From an uncultured Prevotellaceae bacterium (GTDB lineage Bacteria; Bacteroidota; Bacteroidia; Bacteroidales; Bacteroidaceae), in NCBI GenBank assembly GCA_945865175.1, contig CAMBDA010000020.1, positions 1 to 54,970 on the forward strand: a DNA stretch of 54,970 nt. The letters run 5' to 3'. Under the pieces are notes generated by a model, which searched no databases, had not been told where the DNA came from, and worked only from the letters and a program-made list of their open reading frames with translations. The translations under genes and the position numbers were made by a program. Position 1 is the stretch's first letter. The number at the start of each line of letters is the position of its first letter. Below are positions 34,861-44,157 of the stretch, piece after piece.

Positions 34861-35197
34861 CTACAAACTTTTCTCGATTTTGAATTTTCTGAAGGGCATT
34901 TTCTTATACTTTAGTCGTTCATAAATATCATCTGCGGATTTGTTCGGCTCGCTGCACAGTCTCATGTGGACCTTCTCCCCAAGTACGTTTGTGGCTTCCG
35001 TGGTGACCGCCTTCTGCGTGGACAGCCTTCGGACTATCTCTGTCCAAAAACAAGTCTCTCCGGTCTGCTTGAGCTTGTAGCGGATGGTGTTGACTATCCA
35101 GTATGAGAGCAGGCCGAGAAAGAGGTGGGCATCAGACCTGTCGTCCTTCTTGTGGTGTATAGGGCGCAGATTGAGGTCAGTCTTCAGCTGGTGGTTG
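34861..35197 (-). pseudogene. IS4/IS1634-like transposase, C-terminal fragment
   Basis: About 112 codons on the minus strand are open and end with a stop at 34861. LRPIHHKKDDRSDAHLFLGL and LSYWIVNTIRYKLKQTG are typical of the C-terminal end of DDE transposases of the IS1634/IS4 type. The catalytic part upstream is missing, replaced at about 35197 by unrelated sequence. Inactive. Confidence 0.65.
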
Positions 35198-35228
35198 GTA
35201 TTATGTGAAGCTTCTCGTAACCTTTATC

Positions 35229-35378
35229 TGTTTATTAAACATGGAGAACCTGAATGCCGTATTTATAGAACAAGGAGTGCCACAGGGAGAGCGGCTCATA
35301 AAACTTAATCAGATAGCCATTCATCAGATGAGTATATTGGAGAATGGTGATAATGGTGACCGGAAGTTGTTGAAATAA
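35229..35378 (+). pseudogene. KilA-N-type protein, C-terminal fragment
   Basis: The frame through 35241-35378 reads NMENLNAVFIEQGVPQGERL then IKLNQIAIHQMSILEN. It aligns with the C-terminus of the intact KilA-N gene at 39345-40202 (NMESYNALLIEQKLPQTERL). It lacks the KilA-N domain and sits in the opposite orientation, so it is a relic of a second family member. Confidence 0.55.
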
Positions 35379-35391
35379 AGGATTCTATGCA

Positions 35392-35580
35392 ATGAAATGC
35401 CCCAATATAATAAAAGGAAAGAAAAACGATTTCGCCAAACTGTTGGTGATATGGGAGAGTGCTGTAAAAACGACGCACGATTTTCTTGATAATAAAGTTT
35501 TCTTTTATTATCAATCCCGAATGATGGTTTATTTTGGGCAGGCGGATCTCTATGTTTATCCTAAAATCCGCAACAAATAG
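35392..35580 (+). pseudogene. GNAT acetyltransferase, N-terminal fragment
   Basis: Sixty-two codons include LVIWESAVKTTHDFL, the characteristic opening of small GNAT N-acetyltransferases of the YjaB type, then MMVYFGQADLYVY. The acetyl-CoA-binding motif should follow but the frame ends at 35580. It is probably a truncated relic. From 35581 to 35730 nothing recognisable is seen. Confidence 0.5.
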
Positions 35581-35730
35581 TCCTGCAGGCTAATTTTGCT
35601 GTCAGGTGTCCTATTTGTCGATTTTCTTGCCTCTGTAGCTGTTGCAAAGTATGGTTATTACGCTCCTCCCCCTTACCCCGTCAAGCATTAGAGGGGCTTT
35701 ATGCTGTCGTTAACCCTCACATTCGGATTT

Positions 35731-36554
35731 TCAGCCGTCAGTGAGCGCGAAAGGGTTCTGATATGATTTGTTGTGCGTGTAGATGTTCAGTTGATAGAGC
35801 CTTGCCGTCCTTATCCACTTTGCGGGCACGCTGATGAACTTGAAGACGAAGGCTTTGATGCGGCTGTTTTTCTTCAGTCCGAAGGCTTTCGTGTCCAGCC
35901 TGCCCATGAGGAACTTGTAGAAGTTTCGTATGAGAGCCGTCAGCAGCAGGAACACTGTGTTCTCGGCCATGAACGACTTCGGCAGCCTTGCCCATCCGAA
36001 TCCGTTGTTCATGTCGTCGAAGATGCGTTCCTTGCCACCTCTGAGGTTGCAGAACTCCACAATCTTCTTGTAGGTCATCTTCGCATCGTACTTCTCCGTT
36101 TCTATGAACTGGTGGTCGAAGTCAAGGTCGTACGACGCTCCTGCCACAAGCTGGCCTGTGTTCATGAGCACCTTCACCAGCAGACTGTTCAGTTTAGTAG
36201 CTGTATTGAGGTCGTAGACCTTTCCCGTGTCAGAAGTATAGGTCGTGTTGGCGCAGCGCAGCTCAGCTCAGAGATTCCCCTGAGAATTGTGTCAGAGCTG
36301 CATGTGCGAAGAGTGGGATGAAGCGAGAGATGGGGCATCAGGTGGCTCGTTATGTCCTCCACGCAGTTGCCTCCGCAGAAATAGACACTTGCCAGCGAAC
36401 CAGCAATCTCGCTGTACTGATAGCCGTATGACGTACACCTCAGACCCAGCACTTTGTCGATAACTGGACCCATAAAACGGGAAAATTGCTCTCTCACATG
36501 AAATATTCCTCCAAAAGGAGTGATTTTATCAGATTTAATTTGTACCTTTGCCAT
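35731..36554 (-). pseudogene. IS1380-family transposase, deleted and frameshifted
   Basis: The N-terminal part (from 36554, MAKVQIKSDKITPFGGIF) and a C-terminal part both match IS1380-type transposases; DFDHQFIETEKYDAKMTYKK is a family hallmark. The two are out of frame with each other near 36265 (GISELSC..VYDLNTA). A large internal piece, including catalytic residues, is missing between MTYKKI and VEFCNLRGGKERIF. Full-length enzymes are about 430 residues; here about 270 codons remain. Inactive. Confidence 0.75.
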
Positions 36555-36716
36555 GCCATTGAAGTTTTTGCTTGTCTTGAAATGCAGCACTAAGGTAAGT
36601 GAAAAATCTGACATGGCACTTAAAAAGAAAGTTAAACTAAAGTGCTGCGGAATTTAGAGGGAAACCTTATCCGCTGCTGCATTTGCAATATTGTACCAAC
36701 CAAGACTGTCAACGGA

Positions 36717-37256
36717 ATGAAAACCAATATCACACGCATACTAACGAACAAGAAACAATTTCTTGACCTGCTTCTTCTCGGCGATGAACAAGAATCGATG
36801 ATAAATCGCTATTTGGAGCGTGGAGAAATGTTCGTGCTCGAAGAAAACGGGATAAAGGCCGTTTGTGTGGTCACGGATGAAGGCGAAGGCACTTGTGAGT
36901 TGAAGAACATAGCCGTAGTTCCCAATGCACAACGGCAAGGATATGGAAAGGAGTTGATCAACTTCCTGATAACGTATTATTCTGGAAAATATGACCGGAT
37001 GCTGGTCGGGACCGGTGATGTTCCCTCTACCATCGCTTTTTACCTGCATTGCGGCTTCACCTATTCCCACCGTGTTGAGAACTTCTTTATTACCCACTAC
37101 GACCATCTTATCATCGAAGACGGCATTCAACTTAAAGATATGGTATATTTGAAATATGTGATGAACAAAAGTTTCTCAATCAGGGCAGCTCAGCAATCTG
37201 ACGCTATTGAGTTAAAAGATTTATTCCAAAACACAGTGCTTTCAGTAAACCGGTAA
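36717..37256 (+). CDS. GNAT N-acetyltransferase with a broken C-terminal extension
   Basis: The first 149 residues (from MKTNITRILTNKK) form a complete small GNAT enzyme with the acetyl-CoA-binding stretch VVPNAQRQGYGKELINFL. The frame then runs directly into the start of a second GNAT domain (MNKSFSIRAAQQSD at 37161) and stops after 31 residues at 37256. The first domain may still work; the extension is part of the following pseudogene. Acceptor substrate unknown. Base composition is AT-rich compared with the core. Confidence 0.6.
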   Translation: MKTNITRILTNKKQFLDLLLLGDEQESMINRYLERGEMFVLEENGIKAVCVVTDEGEGTCELKNIAVVPNAQRQGYGKELINFLITYYSGKYDRMLVGTGDVPSTIAFYLHCGFTYSHRVENFFITHYDHLIIEDGIQLKDMVYLKYVMNKSFSIRAAQQSDAIELKDLFQNTVLSVNR

Positions 37257-37545
37257 AACTACTCGCAAGAGGAAGTTGAGGATTGGGCTTCATGCGGGAA
37301 TGACATTTCTCGCATAGAAGACATGATAAAGACACATTACTTTGTAGTGCTGTTAACCAAAAGTCGCAAATTGTAGGCTTCTCATCCATTACGCCCCAAG
37401 GCTATCTGCACAATATGTTTGTTCACAAAGATTTCCAAGATAAGGGTGTTGCTACGGTTTTGCTAAATGAAATAGAGCGATATGTAGCTGTGATGGGGAT
37501 TAAACGGATAACGTCCGAAGTAAGCCTGACTGCCCGTCCTTTTTA
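37161..37545 (+). pseudogene. Second GNAT acetyltransferase, nonsense and frameshift
   Basis: The protein can be followed across three breaks. An in-frame TAA at 37254 falls between LSVN and NYSQEEVEDW. A one-base deletion near 37348 shifts FVV to AVNQKSQIVGFSSI. The acetyl-CoA motif QDKGVATVLLNEIERY follows, and similarity ends at TARPFYN, where the convergent gene begins. It is the tandem partner of the GNAT gene just upstream and is certainly inactive. Confidence 0.7.
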
Positions 37546-38757
37546 CAACTTCTTCATTACCCTTGCCGGCACTCCTCCTACCTCAGTATTTGGTTCGACA
37601 TCTTTCGTCACAACAGCTCCTGCGGCAACAACAGCTCCGTCGCCAATGGTTACCCCACCGATAATTGTGGCGTTAGCCCCTATCCAACAACCATCACCGA
37701 TAATGATAGGCTTTGCAAATGTACGCCAACGATATTCGCCCGAAGCCGAGTCCCAATTTGGCGTCAGGCGTTCGGATAGCAGTGTCGGATGTGATGCCGT
37801 GTTTATCTGAACTCCCGGAGCAATAAGCACGTCATTGCCGATTATAATAGAGTTGCAGTCGTTGAGGATGCAGCGATAGTTGATACTGACATTATTGCCC
37901 ACATGTATGTTGTCGCCGAAACCGATTATCGTGCCATCGCCTACAGATACATTCGTGCCGACGCTACCAAACAGCTCGCGTATCATGCCGTACCGTTTCG
38001 AGCGGTCGCTATATGGCAGCGAGTTGTAATGCTGCATCCAGTCGGTAGCACGAGCCTTGCGGTCAAGAAATACAGAACTATGGCAGTCGTATATCTCGCC
38101 AGCCATGCACTTATCCTGCTCGGTCATAATGTAGGACGTATCATGACAACCGCCTTTACTGCATACAATACTCTTCAACTCAGCCTCATACTGTACTGCA
38201 TCCTTGAAACAGATGCCTTGCATACCAAATTTACGTGCTGCTTCCACATTCTCCATCGTGTCATCTGTAAATACGCACTCCTCTTCTTTCAAACCGAATT
38301 TCCGGCAGATACGTTCATAAATTGCCATTGACGGTTTCACAATATGCTCTTCTGAAGATATTACTCTTCCTTCAAGCAATTGGAATATAGGATATTGTTC
38401 CATGGTGACATATATTTTACTGCACCAGTTGGTAAGTCCATAGAGCCTGTATCCCTCAGCTTTCAGCCTGACAAGCAAGGCTCGCATACCTTTCATCTCG
38501 CCAAGCACAAAATCAGTATATCGGTTGCCGAACTGTTGTATTTCCTCTTTGTAATGCGGCATTGCCTGCTGCATTTCATAGATTATCTGTTCAAAAGAAC
38601 TTTTTTCGCAGTCGATACGTTCATTCCACCTTTCTGCCATCAGATGATGGTAAAAATCTTCTGCCTGCTCGTGAGAGGCAAATATCTTGTCGAGAAGGGT
38701 GAAGTAGTCGTAATTGACGAGTACTTTGCCAAAATCAAATATCAAGTTCTTTATCAT
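37543..38757 (-). CDS. HAD-family hydrolase fused to a hexapeptide-repeat acetyltransferase
   Basis: This single 404-codon frame has two enzymes. Residues 1-200 are a HAD subfamily IA hydrolase: IFDFGKVLV with nucleophile Asp8, LTNWC as motif [12 protein letters not shown] as motif III and [12 protein letters not shown] as motif IV; the second Asp of DxD is Gly. Residues about 211-404 are a maltose/galactoside O-acetyltransferase-type left-handed beta-helix ([15 protein letters not shown] opening, INTASHP with the likely catalytic His, then [19 protein letters not shown] repeats). Such domains are usually separate genes. The linker [12 protein letters not shown] could be former intergenic DNA. 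It probably acts on a sugar or sugar phosphate. Confidence 0.75.
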   Translation of the reverse strand: MIKNLIFDFGKVLVNYDYFTLLDKIFASHEQAEDFYHHLMAERWNERIDCEKSSFEQIIYEMQQAMPHYKEEIQQFGNRYTDFVLGEMKGMRALLVRLKAEGYRLYGLTNWCSKIYVTMEQYPIFQLLEGRVISSEEHIVKPSMAIYERICRKFGLKEEECVFTDDTMENVEAARKFGMQGICFKDAVQYEAELKSIVCSKGGCHDTSYIMTEQDKCMAGEIYDCHSSVFLDRKARATDWMQHYNSLPYSDRSKRYGMIRELFGSVGTNVSVGDGTIIGFGDNIHVGNNVSINYRCILNDCNSIIIGNDVLIAPGVQINTASHPTLLSERLTPNWDSASGEYRWRTFAKPIIIGDGCWIGANATIIGGVTIGDGAVVAAGAVVTKDVEPNTEVGGVPARVMKKL

Positions 38758-38861
38758 ATCAATTCTTGACCAATTAAAATTTCCTACATTTTCAAGTACA
38801 AGATAAGCATAACGCTTCTTTTTTCTCCTATATCTTGGAAAGAGTCATTTCAACCCAACTG

Positions 38862-38869
38862 CAAAAGTA
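38862..38869 (-). promoter_or_regulatory. -7 box of the HAD-acetyltransferase gene
   Basis: The minus strand reads TACTTTTG, matching TAnnTTTG, 105 bp before the start. A leader of about 95 nucleotides would result. The -33 element is not clear. Confidence 0.45.
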
Positions 38870-38872
38870 CAA

Positions 38873-38913
38873 AAAATCCGTGATATCACATGCAACTATC
38901 ACGGACTTTTTTT
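38873..38913 (+). terminator. Intrinsic terminator
   Basis: TCCGTGAT (38877-38884) and ATCACGGA (38898-38905) form a stem followed by CTTTTTTTT on the plus strand, a strong intrinsic terminator. No plus-strand gene lies immediately before it, so it is either a leftover of a lost gene or a block against readthrough toward KilA-N. The stretch 38914-39260 holds no recognisable gene. Confidence 0.7.
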
Positions 38914-39268
38914 TGATTTACACCTGAATGCCCCTGCTTTGTTTCCTTGTCGGCAATTTCTTCTGTTAATGATAGGTTGCTATCCGTATATACACACTTC
39001 AACGCGAACCGTTCACCATTTTGACTGCAAAATTATATAAATCATTCCAGGCAGCAGAGAAATCTCCCTGACATTTGTCTGACATTTACTTGGCAGCAGT
39101 ATTTTCGGGTTTCTTAGGCAATGAAGCAGTGATGTAAAAAAAACAATGCGGCCTCCCATTGCGGAATGCAGGGAAAGCCCTATCTTAACACGCCCGCGCG
39201 GACGGTATATAAAAAAGATGATGTTGTTGCAGGTGAGAACCTGAGAGAGAGTAGCAAAAAATATTGGA

Positions 39269-39289
39269 ACCACCAAACTTTTCGGTGGT
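39269..39289 (-). terminator. Short hairpin downstream of the KilA-N gene
   Basis: ACCACC and GGTGGT form a six-bp stem, with TTTT on the plus side and an A/T-rich run on the other. It lies 55 bp past the end of the KilA-N gene and could terminate it. Confidence 0.4.
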
Positions 39290-39344
39290 TTTAACATTTT
39301 GCTCTATGTATGTTGCTCTCTTCATAAATACTCTATAGCAATGG

Positions 39345-40202
39345 TTAATCATTGCCTATGCCGGGTGGAAGACTTGGTAGATTGGTCACATCAAGTGAAG
39401 ACAGCACCTGTAGCTGTCTGACAGCCATCTGCCGCAACATTTGCAGACGTTCAGTCTGTGGGAGTTTCTGCTCAATGAGTAGTGCATTGTATGACTCCAT
39501 GTTCGACAGGACAAGCAGTTGTTGTAGCGAGGCATAGTCACGTATGTTTCCCTTGCACCCTTGATTCTGTGACCGCCACTGTGCTGCCGTCAAACCAAAG
39601 AGGGCCACGTTGAGCATGTCGGCCTCGTCAGCATACACAAAAGACTGTTGCTCTCGCGTCAGGTCTGGTGGCAACAGGTTCTGCTGTATGGCATCTGTGT
39701 GTACGCGGTAGTTGAGCTTTGAAATCTCACGATTGAGATTCCATGACAAAGATAGCCGCGAGTTCTCGTCAAACTTCAGGCGGCGATAATCCTTCATCAA
39801 GTAGAGCTTGAACTCAGCGGAAATCCACGAGGCAAACTCCATTGCTATGTCGCTGTGAGCGTATGTTCCGCCATAGCGTCCAGCCTTGGCTGTAATACCA
39901 ATGGCCCCCGTGTTTTCCACCCACTTTGAGGGTGTCATGACAAAGCGGTTCAGTCCAGCCTCTGTCCTAAACGTGTCGAATTGAACACGGTTAAAATTTG
40001 GATTATGGAGACTCTCCCAAAGACCGAGGAACTCAATGGTATTGCGGTTGCGCATCCAGTTCTGTATGGCAAAGCGTGGGTCATCGCTGTTGCGAAAACG
40101 AGCAATGTCCGTCAACGAGATGTACTCGTTACGGTAATCCTCGGTATAGATACCTACATCTATGCCCTTCACATGCAATGTGTCGCTCTTAACTTTTGCC
40201 AT
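39345..40202 (-). CDS. KilA-N domain protein
   Basis: This 285-residue protein has a KilA-N DNA-binding domain in its first 150 residues (NEYISLTDIARFRNSDDP, IQNWMRNRNTIEFLGLWE, then YGGTYAHSDIAMEFASWIS). The C-terminal half is a helical extension ending in LLIEQKLPQTERLQMLRQMA. The family is found in phages, large DNA viruses and bacterial mobile islands; roles are mostly unknown but point to DNA binding. The gene is complete and AT-rich. A C-terminal relic of a second member lies at 35229. Confidence 0.8.
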   Translation of the reverse strand: MAKVKSDTLHVKGIDVGIYTEDYRNEYISLTDIARFRNSDDPRFAIQNWMRNRNTIEFLGLWESLHNPNFNRVQFDTFRTEAGLNRFVMTPSKWVENTGAIGITAKAGRYGGTYAHSDIAMEFASWISAEFKLYLMKDYRRLKFDENSRLSLSWNLNREISKLNYRVHTDAIQQNLLPPDLTREQQSFVYADEADMLNVALFGLTAAQWRSQNQGCKGNIRDYASLQQLLVLSNMESYNALLIEQKLPQTERLQMLRQMAVRQLQVLSSLDVTNLPSLPPGIGND

Positions 40203-40244
40203 ACAAATCTTTCGTTAATTCAAAACTTTTGCAAACTTTGCTGA

Positions 40245-40252
40245 CAAAGTTA
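40245..40252 (-). promoter_or_regulatory. -7 box of the KilA-N gene
   Basis: The minus strand reads TAACTTTG, matching TAnnTTTG, 43 bp before the start. The stretch from 40264 to 40700 is AT-rich and I see no gene in it. Confidence 0.45.
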
Positions 40253-40702
40253 CAACTTTTCCTGCAAATACAGACAATTCTCCATCTTAATAACGTCAAG
40301 AAGGAGATTTTAGCCTTATTTTTGCCTCAAAGTGTTACCTCATCCTTTCTTTTCCCTACCTTTTTGAATCAATTTGCGCCAAAGATTACCTATCTGGCGA
40401 CACATAAACATTACATAATCCGTTCACACTCGGCAAAGCAAAAGTAAACTATCGTTTTGCTCTCGCTTAATCACGGATTTGGTACGATTGACACGGCAAA
40501 CAAACAGTAGTCAACAGAAAAGAAAGTTGACAGCCGTTTGGATTATCCAAAGTTGACTTTGAATTATTAACCGTCATTGAATCCCAGATACTTAGAGTGT
40601 CCGAGATACAACGGTGGTACAAGGACCCTGGTTTTAGTCGATTATCGAGCTATCCCAAAAACACTTCCGCATGGAATTCATCATGTTTTTCGACAGATAT
40701 GA

Positions 40703-41293
40703 CCGGTTCCTGCCTTCCAACCTCTCAGGGAAGCCATTCTGAAAGAGGATGGAGCCGTCAGGCAACTGGACTACCTGTACAAGGCATGTAATGAGGCGGG
40801 ACATAGAATTTACCTTTTCATCGACGAGTATGACCACTTCACCAACCACATTTTTTCCGATGCGGCACGCCTAACCGAGAACAAGCGGGAAACGCACGGC
40901 ACAGGCTATCTGCGTACCTTCTTCGATACCATCAAGGCCGGCACCTATTCCTCCCTCAAGCGTGTCTTCGTCACCGGGGTTAGTCCCGTCACGCTGGACG
41001 ATCTCACCAGCGGCTTCAACATAGGTACGGACTATTCGCTCGACTATGCCTTCCACGAGATGGTGGGCGACCATATTTGCACCGACATGGAGCATTCTTA
41101 CATCATCGAGCTGAAGTACCTCAAGAGCCAGGCCACGGACATGGAGGCGGAAGCGGCCGTGCAGGAGGCCCAGGCCCAGGTGCTTCGCTATGCCGATACG
41201 GTGAATGTGGGCGAAAACATTGGCCACACCACGCTCCACAAGGTCACTGTGGTGTATCGCGGGATGGGCATGGTGGCGTGCGAAGAGGTGTGA
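40703..41293 (+). pseudogene. AAA-ATPase-like/PD-(D/E)XK nuclease family protein, deleted
   Basis: After an in-frame stop at 40700-40702 the frame is open to 41293. It carries the Walker B-like strand RIYLFIDEYDHFTNH and RVFVTGVSPVTLDDLTSGFN of the AAA-ATPase-like (DUF1703-associated) family. It then jumps at FHEMVGDH to the C-terminal nuclease part TDMEHSYIIELKYLKSQ. The N-terminal P-loop and roughly the middle of the protein are missing. Relatives are about 500 residues; 196 codons remain. Its 3' end overlaps the metallophosphoesterase gene on the other strand. Confidence 0.7.
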
Positions 41294-42260
41294 GGGTGAT
41301 GAGCGTGATTTCCGGAGTAGCCCCTATGCGCATGGGCAAAGTGCCTCCCAGACCGATGTTGACATAGAGCCATTGTCCGCCTTCCTCATAGAGACCATCG
41401 CATTCGGGGAAAAGAAAACTGGAGGGCGTGTGCCCCAATATGCGCAACTGCATGGCGTGAGTGTGGCCTGAGAGCGTGAGCGCAATGTCGGTTTGGCCCA
41501 CCACCTCCGCACGCCAGTGACTGGGGTCATGGGTCAGCAGGATGCGTGTCATACCCTCTGTGCCATTCATCGTCTTTGCCAGATTCCCCCTCTTGACCAC
41601 CTGATGAACCCCCACACTGTGGTTCTCGCACCCCAGTATTGCCAGGCTTTCACCTGTGCGCGTCACAGTGATGTGGTCATTGAGCAGCAGTTTCCATCCC
41701 AGTTGCTCCCGTTGTGTGTGAATGATGCGTTCCACCTCCAGCTGGCGTTCTTTGGGACTGAGGTGGCGTGCATAGGGGAGGTAGTCGTGATTGCCCAGTA
41801 CCGACACCACACCATCCCGGGCATGAATGCCTTTCAGAATGGGCACAAAGGGATCAATCTCCTGAGAAGAAAGCGACACCAGGTCACCTGTGAAACACAC
41901 GAGGTCGGGGCATAGGGCATTGATTTGTTCCACCCTTTTCCTGAGCAGGTCGGCATGGTCAATCCATCCATCCAGATGGAGGTCGGAGATGTGTACGATG
42001 CGATACCCTTCGAAAGACTGTGGCACACGGATGGCGACATCGGCCCGCCTCACTTCACACTGGAAGCGGCCTACGCGGTGGCCATAGAGATAGAGCATCC
42101 ACCATCCAGCCACCAGCATGGCGGCGGCAAGCAGGAAACCCTTGCAGGACACATTAAAGCCCATGGCCCATCCTGCCAGTTTGACTGCCAGAAAGCCCAG
42201 GCAGGGGAGCAGGAACAGAACAAGGGAAAGGAACCAGAATACCAGTGTGGGAAATCTCAT
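41244..42260 (-). CDS. Membrane-anchored metallophosphoesterase
   Basis: This 338-residue protein has two to three N-terminal membrane segments (about 1-65), then a calcineurin-like phosphoesterase domain. HISDLHLDGW, FTGDLVS, LGNHDYLPY and LSGHTHAMQ supply the two-metal site. YkoE/YaeI-type members hydrolyse lipid or nucleotide phosphates, for example UDP-diacylglucosamine, but the substrate is not set by the sequence. The last 13 residues (TPPCPSRDTPQ and before) are encoded by the complement of the nuclease pseudogene, so the original C-terminus was replaced when that DNA landed next to it. Confidence 0.82.
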   Translation of the reverse strand: MRFPTLVFWFLSLVLFLLPCLGFLAVKLAGWAMGFNVSCKGFLLAAAMLVAGWWMLYLYGHRVGRFQCEVRRADVAIRVPQSFEGYRIVHISDLHLDGWIDHADLLRKRVEQINALCPDLVCFTGDLVSLSSQEIDPFVPILKGIHARDGVVSVLGNHDYLPYARHLSPKERQLEVERIIHTQREQLGWKLLLNDHITVTRTGESLAILGCENHSVGVHQVVKRGNLAKTMNGTEGMTRILLTHDPSHWRAEVVGQTDIALTLSGHTHAMQLRILGHTPSSFLFPECDGLYEEGGQWLYVNIGLGGTLPMRIGATPEITLITLTPLRTPPCPSRDTPQ

Positions 42261-42297
42261 AGATTGAGTGCGGATTACAGGGGGAACATTGTGCAGG

Positions 42298-44121
42298 TCA
42301 GAAGGGGAAGAGCCAGGGCAGCACCAGTGTCATCACCACACCCATGGCAAGCTGAAGGGGAAGACCCACCTTGGCGTAGTCGGCAAAGGTGTAGCCACCG
42401 GCCTGCATCACCAGGGCATTGGGTGGGGTGGAGAATGGTGAGGCAAAGCACATGCTGGCACCCAGCGTGACAGCAAACAGGAAGGGCAGCGGGCTGACAG
42501 CCAGTTCGGATGCGGCACGCATGGCAATGGGAGCCATGAGCACGGCTGTGGCCGTATTGCTGATAAACATGGTGAGCAGCGAGGTGGTGAAGTAGACACC
42601 GCAGAGCAACGCAGTGGGCCCCAGGCTTCCCAGCACTGTCACCAGCGAATGGCTCACGATGGCCGACACACCCGTCTTTTCAAGTGCAGTAGCCATGGGC
42701 ATCATGGCGGCAATGAGCACCAGGCTTTCCCAGTTGATGGTCTTGTAGGCAGCATCCACGCTGCGAAAGCATCCCGTCACCACCATCATCAGACCGGCCA
42801 CCATGACGGCTGTGACCGGATGGACGGGTATGAAGTCGAAAACCATGGCTGCCACCATCAGCACCATGATGAAGGCGGCTAGCGGGGCTCTGTAGCCGAT
42901 GGTCACCTTTTCGGCCATTTCCCTGGGCTTTCCCAGGAGTACCCATCCATTCTCTTCCTGGTCGATTTTTTCAAGGTTGGACCACAGACCCTGAATCAGG
43001 AGGGTGTCTCCAGCCCTGAGCCGCAGTTCAGGCAGGGAGTCGGAGATGTAGGCATGGCTGCGCCGTATGCCCAGCACGTTAATCTGGTATTGTTCGCGCA
43101 ACTGCGAATCGCGCAGGGTAAGGCCTACCAGCCGTGATTCGGGCATTACCACAATTTCAGCAATGCCTATGTCGTAGAAGTCGAGACCTGAATGGGACAA
43201 TGGATGGAGGCTGGCTGCCGATGCGAACTGGCGTACTTCCTCCTCGGAACCTTGCAGGTACAGGATGTCACCTCCGTGCATCTTCTGGTCTTGAATGGGC
43301 ATCGATTGGGTGATGTTGCGCAGGAGTTTTCCGTGGCGCGATGAGTCTTGCCGGATTTCGATGATGGAAATGCCGTGCCGTGCGCGCAGGTTGAGCTGCC
43401 TGACGGTGCGGCCCACCACACTGCTGCGTGCATCCACCCGGAAGGCGTAGATGTTGCCGGCCAGCTTATACTCGTCTACCAGCTGCTCCGTAGTTTTTTC
43501 CTGGCTGGCCTTGTCGCGGGCCTTCTTGTTGAGAAAGATGCGGCTCAGTGGAAGCATCACCAGAATGCCCACTGCCAGACAGATGAGGCCCACGGGCAGG
43601 AAGGAGAAGAACGAGAGCCCGGGCATCCCTTGGTTGCGCAGCGCCTCGTCGATGACCAGGTTGGGGGGCGTGCCGATGAGGGTGAGCATGCCTCCCATGC
43701 TGCTGGCAAAGGCCAGTGGCATGAGCAGTCCGGAGGCATTGCGCCCGGTCTGGGCGGCCATCGAAACCACAATGGGCATCATCAGGGCCACGGTGCCCGT
43801 GTTGCTTACAAAAGCGCCGATGGCAGCTGTTACCAGCACCACCAGCAGGAACATGGCGGTGGTGCTGTGGCCGGCCACGTGCATGATGCGCTGGCTGGCA
43901 GCTTTGGCCAGCCCGGTCTGCAGAATGGCTCCACCCACCACAAACAGGCCTGCCATCATGATGACCACCTGGTTGGAGAAGCCGGCCAGTGCCTCGGCAG
44001 GTGTAAGAATGCCGCTTAACAGTAGCAGGGCCAGTGCGCACAGGGCTGTGATGTCGGCCCTTGGTCGTCCCCAGACAAACAGGGACACGGTCAAAACGAG
44101 AATGAGAATAGTCAGCGTCAT
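42298..44121 (-). CDS. SLC13-family permease with TrkA-C domains
   Basis: This 607-residue inner-membrane transporter starts with helices such as LTILILVLTVSLFVW. NTGTVALMMPIVVSM and the SMGGMLTLIGTPPNLV signature mark the DASS/SLC13 fold. Two RCK_C (TrkA-C) domains lie in the central cytoplasmic loop (about 205-375), and the second half repeats the fold (SNTATAVLMAPIAM, FASPFSTPPNALV). The family moves dicarboxylates, sulfate or other anions with sodium. Promoter position suggests a leaderless message. It is 37 bp after (upstream in transcription of) the metallophosphoesterase and may be co-transcribed. Confidence 0.85.
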   Translation of the reverse strand: MTLTILILVLTVSLFVWGRPRADITALCALALLLLSGILTPAEALAGFSNQVVIMMAGLFVVGGAILQTGLAKAASQRIMHVAGHSTTAMFLLVVLVTAAIGAFVSNTGTVALMMPIVVSMAAQTGRNASGLLMPLAFASSMGGMLTLIGTPPNLVIDEALRNQGMPGLSFFSFLPVGLICLAVGILVMLPLSRIFLNKKARDKASQEKTTEQLVDEYKLAGNIYAFRVDARSSVVGRTVRQLNLRARHGISIIEIRQDSSRHGKLLRNITQSMPIQDQKMHGGDILYLQGSEEEVRQFASAASLHPLSHSGLDFYDIGIAEIVVMPESRLVGLTLRDSQLREQYQINVLGIRRSHAYISDSLPELRLRAGDTLLIQGLWSNLEKIDQEENGWVLLGKPREMAEKVTIGYRAPLAAFIMVLMVAAMVFDFIPVHPVTAVMVAGLMMVVTGCFRSVDAAYKTINWESLVLIAAMMPMATALEKTGVSAIVSHSLVTVLGSLGPTALLCGVYFTTSLLTMFISNTATAVLMAPIAMRAASELAVSPLPFLFAVTLGASMCFASPFSTPPNALVMQAGGYTFADYAKVGLPLQLAMGVVMTLVLPWLFPF

Positions 44122-44125
44122 GGTG

Positions 44126-44157
44126 CAAAGATAGCGTGTTTTTTCTATGCAGCCAAA
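44126..44157 (-). promoter_or_regulatory. Promoter of the SLC13-family gene, nearly leaderless
   Basis: On the minus strand TTTG (44154-44157) and TATCTTTG (44126-44133) are spaced by 20 bp, an excellent match. The -7 box ends only four bases before the ATG at 44121, so transcription should begin at or inside the start codon. The stretch 44158-44302 shows no gene. Confidence 0.7.

Noticed and set aside
39013..39297. A 94-codon minus-strand frame
   Set aside because: It has no recognisable domain, spans the hairpin at 39269-39289 and has a composition like non-coding DNA.
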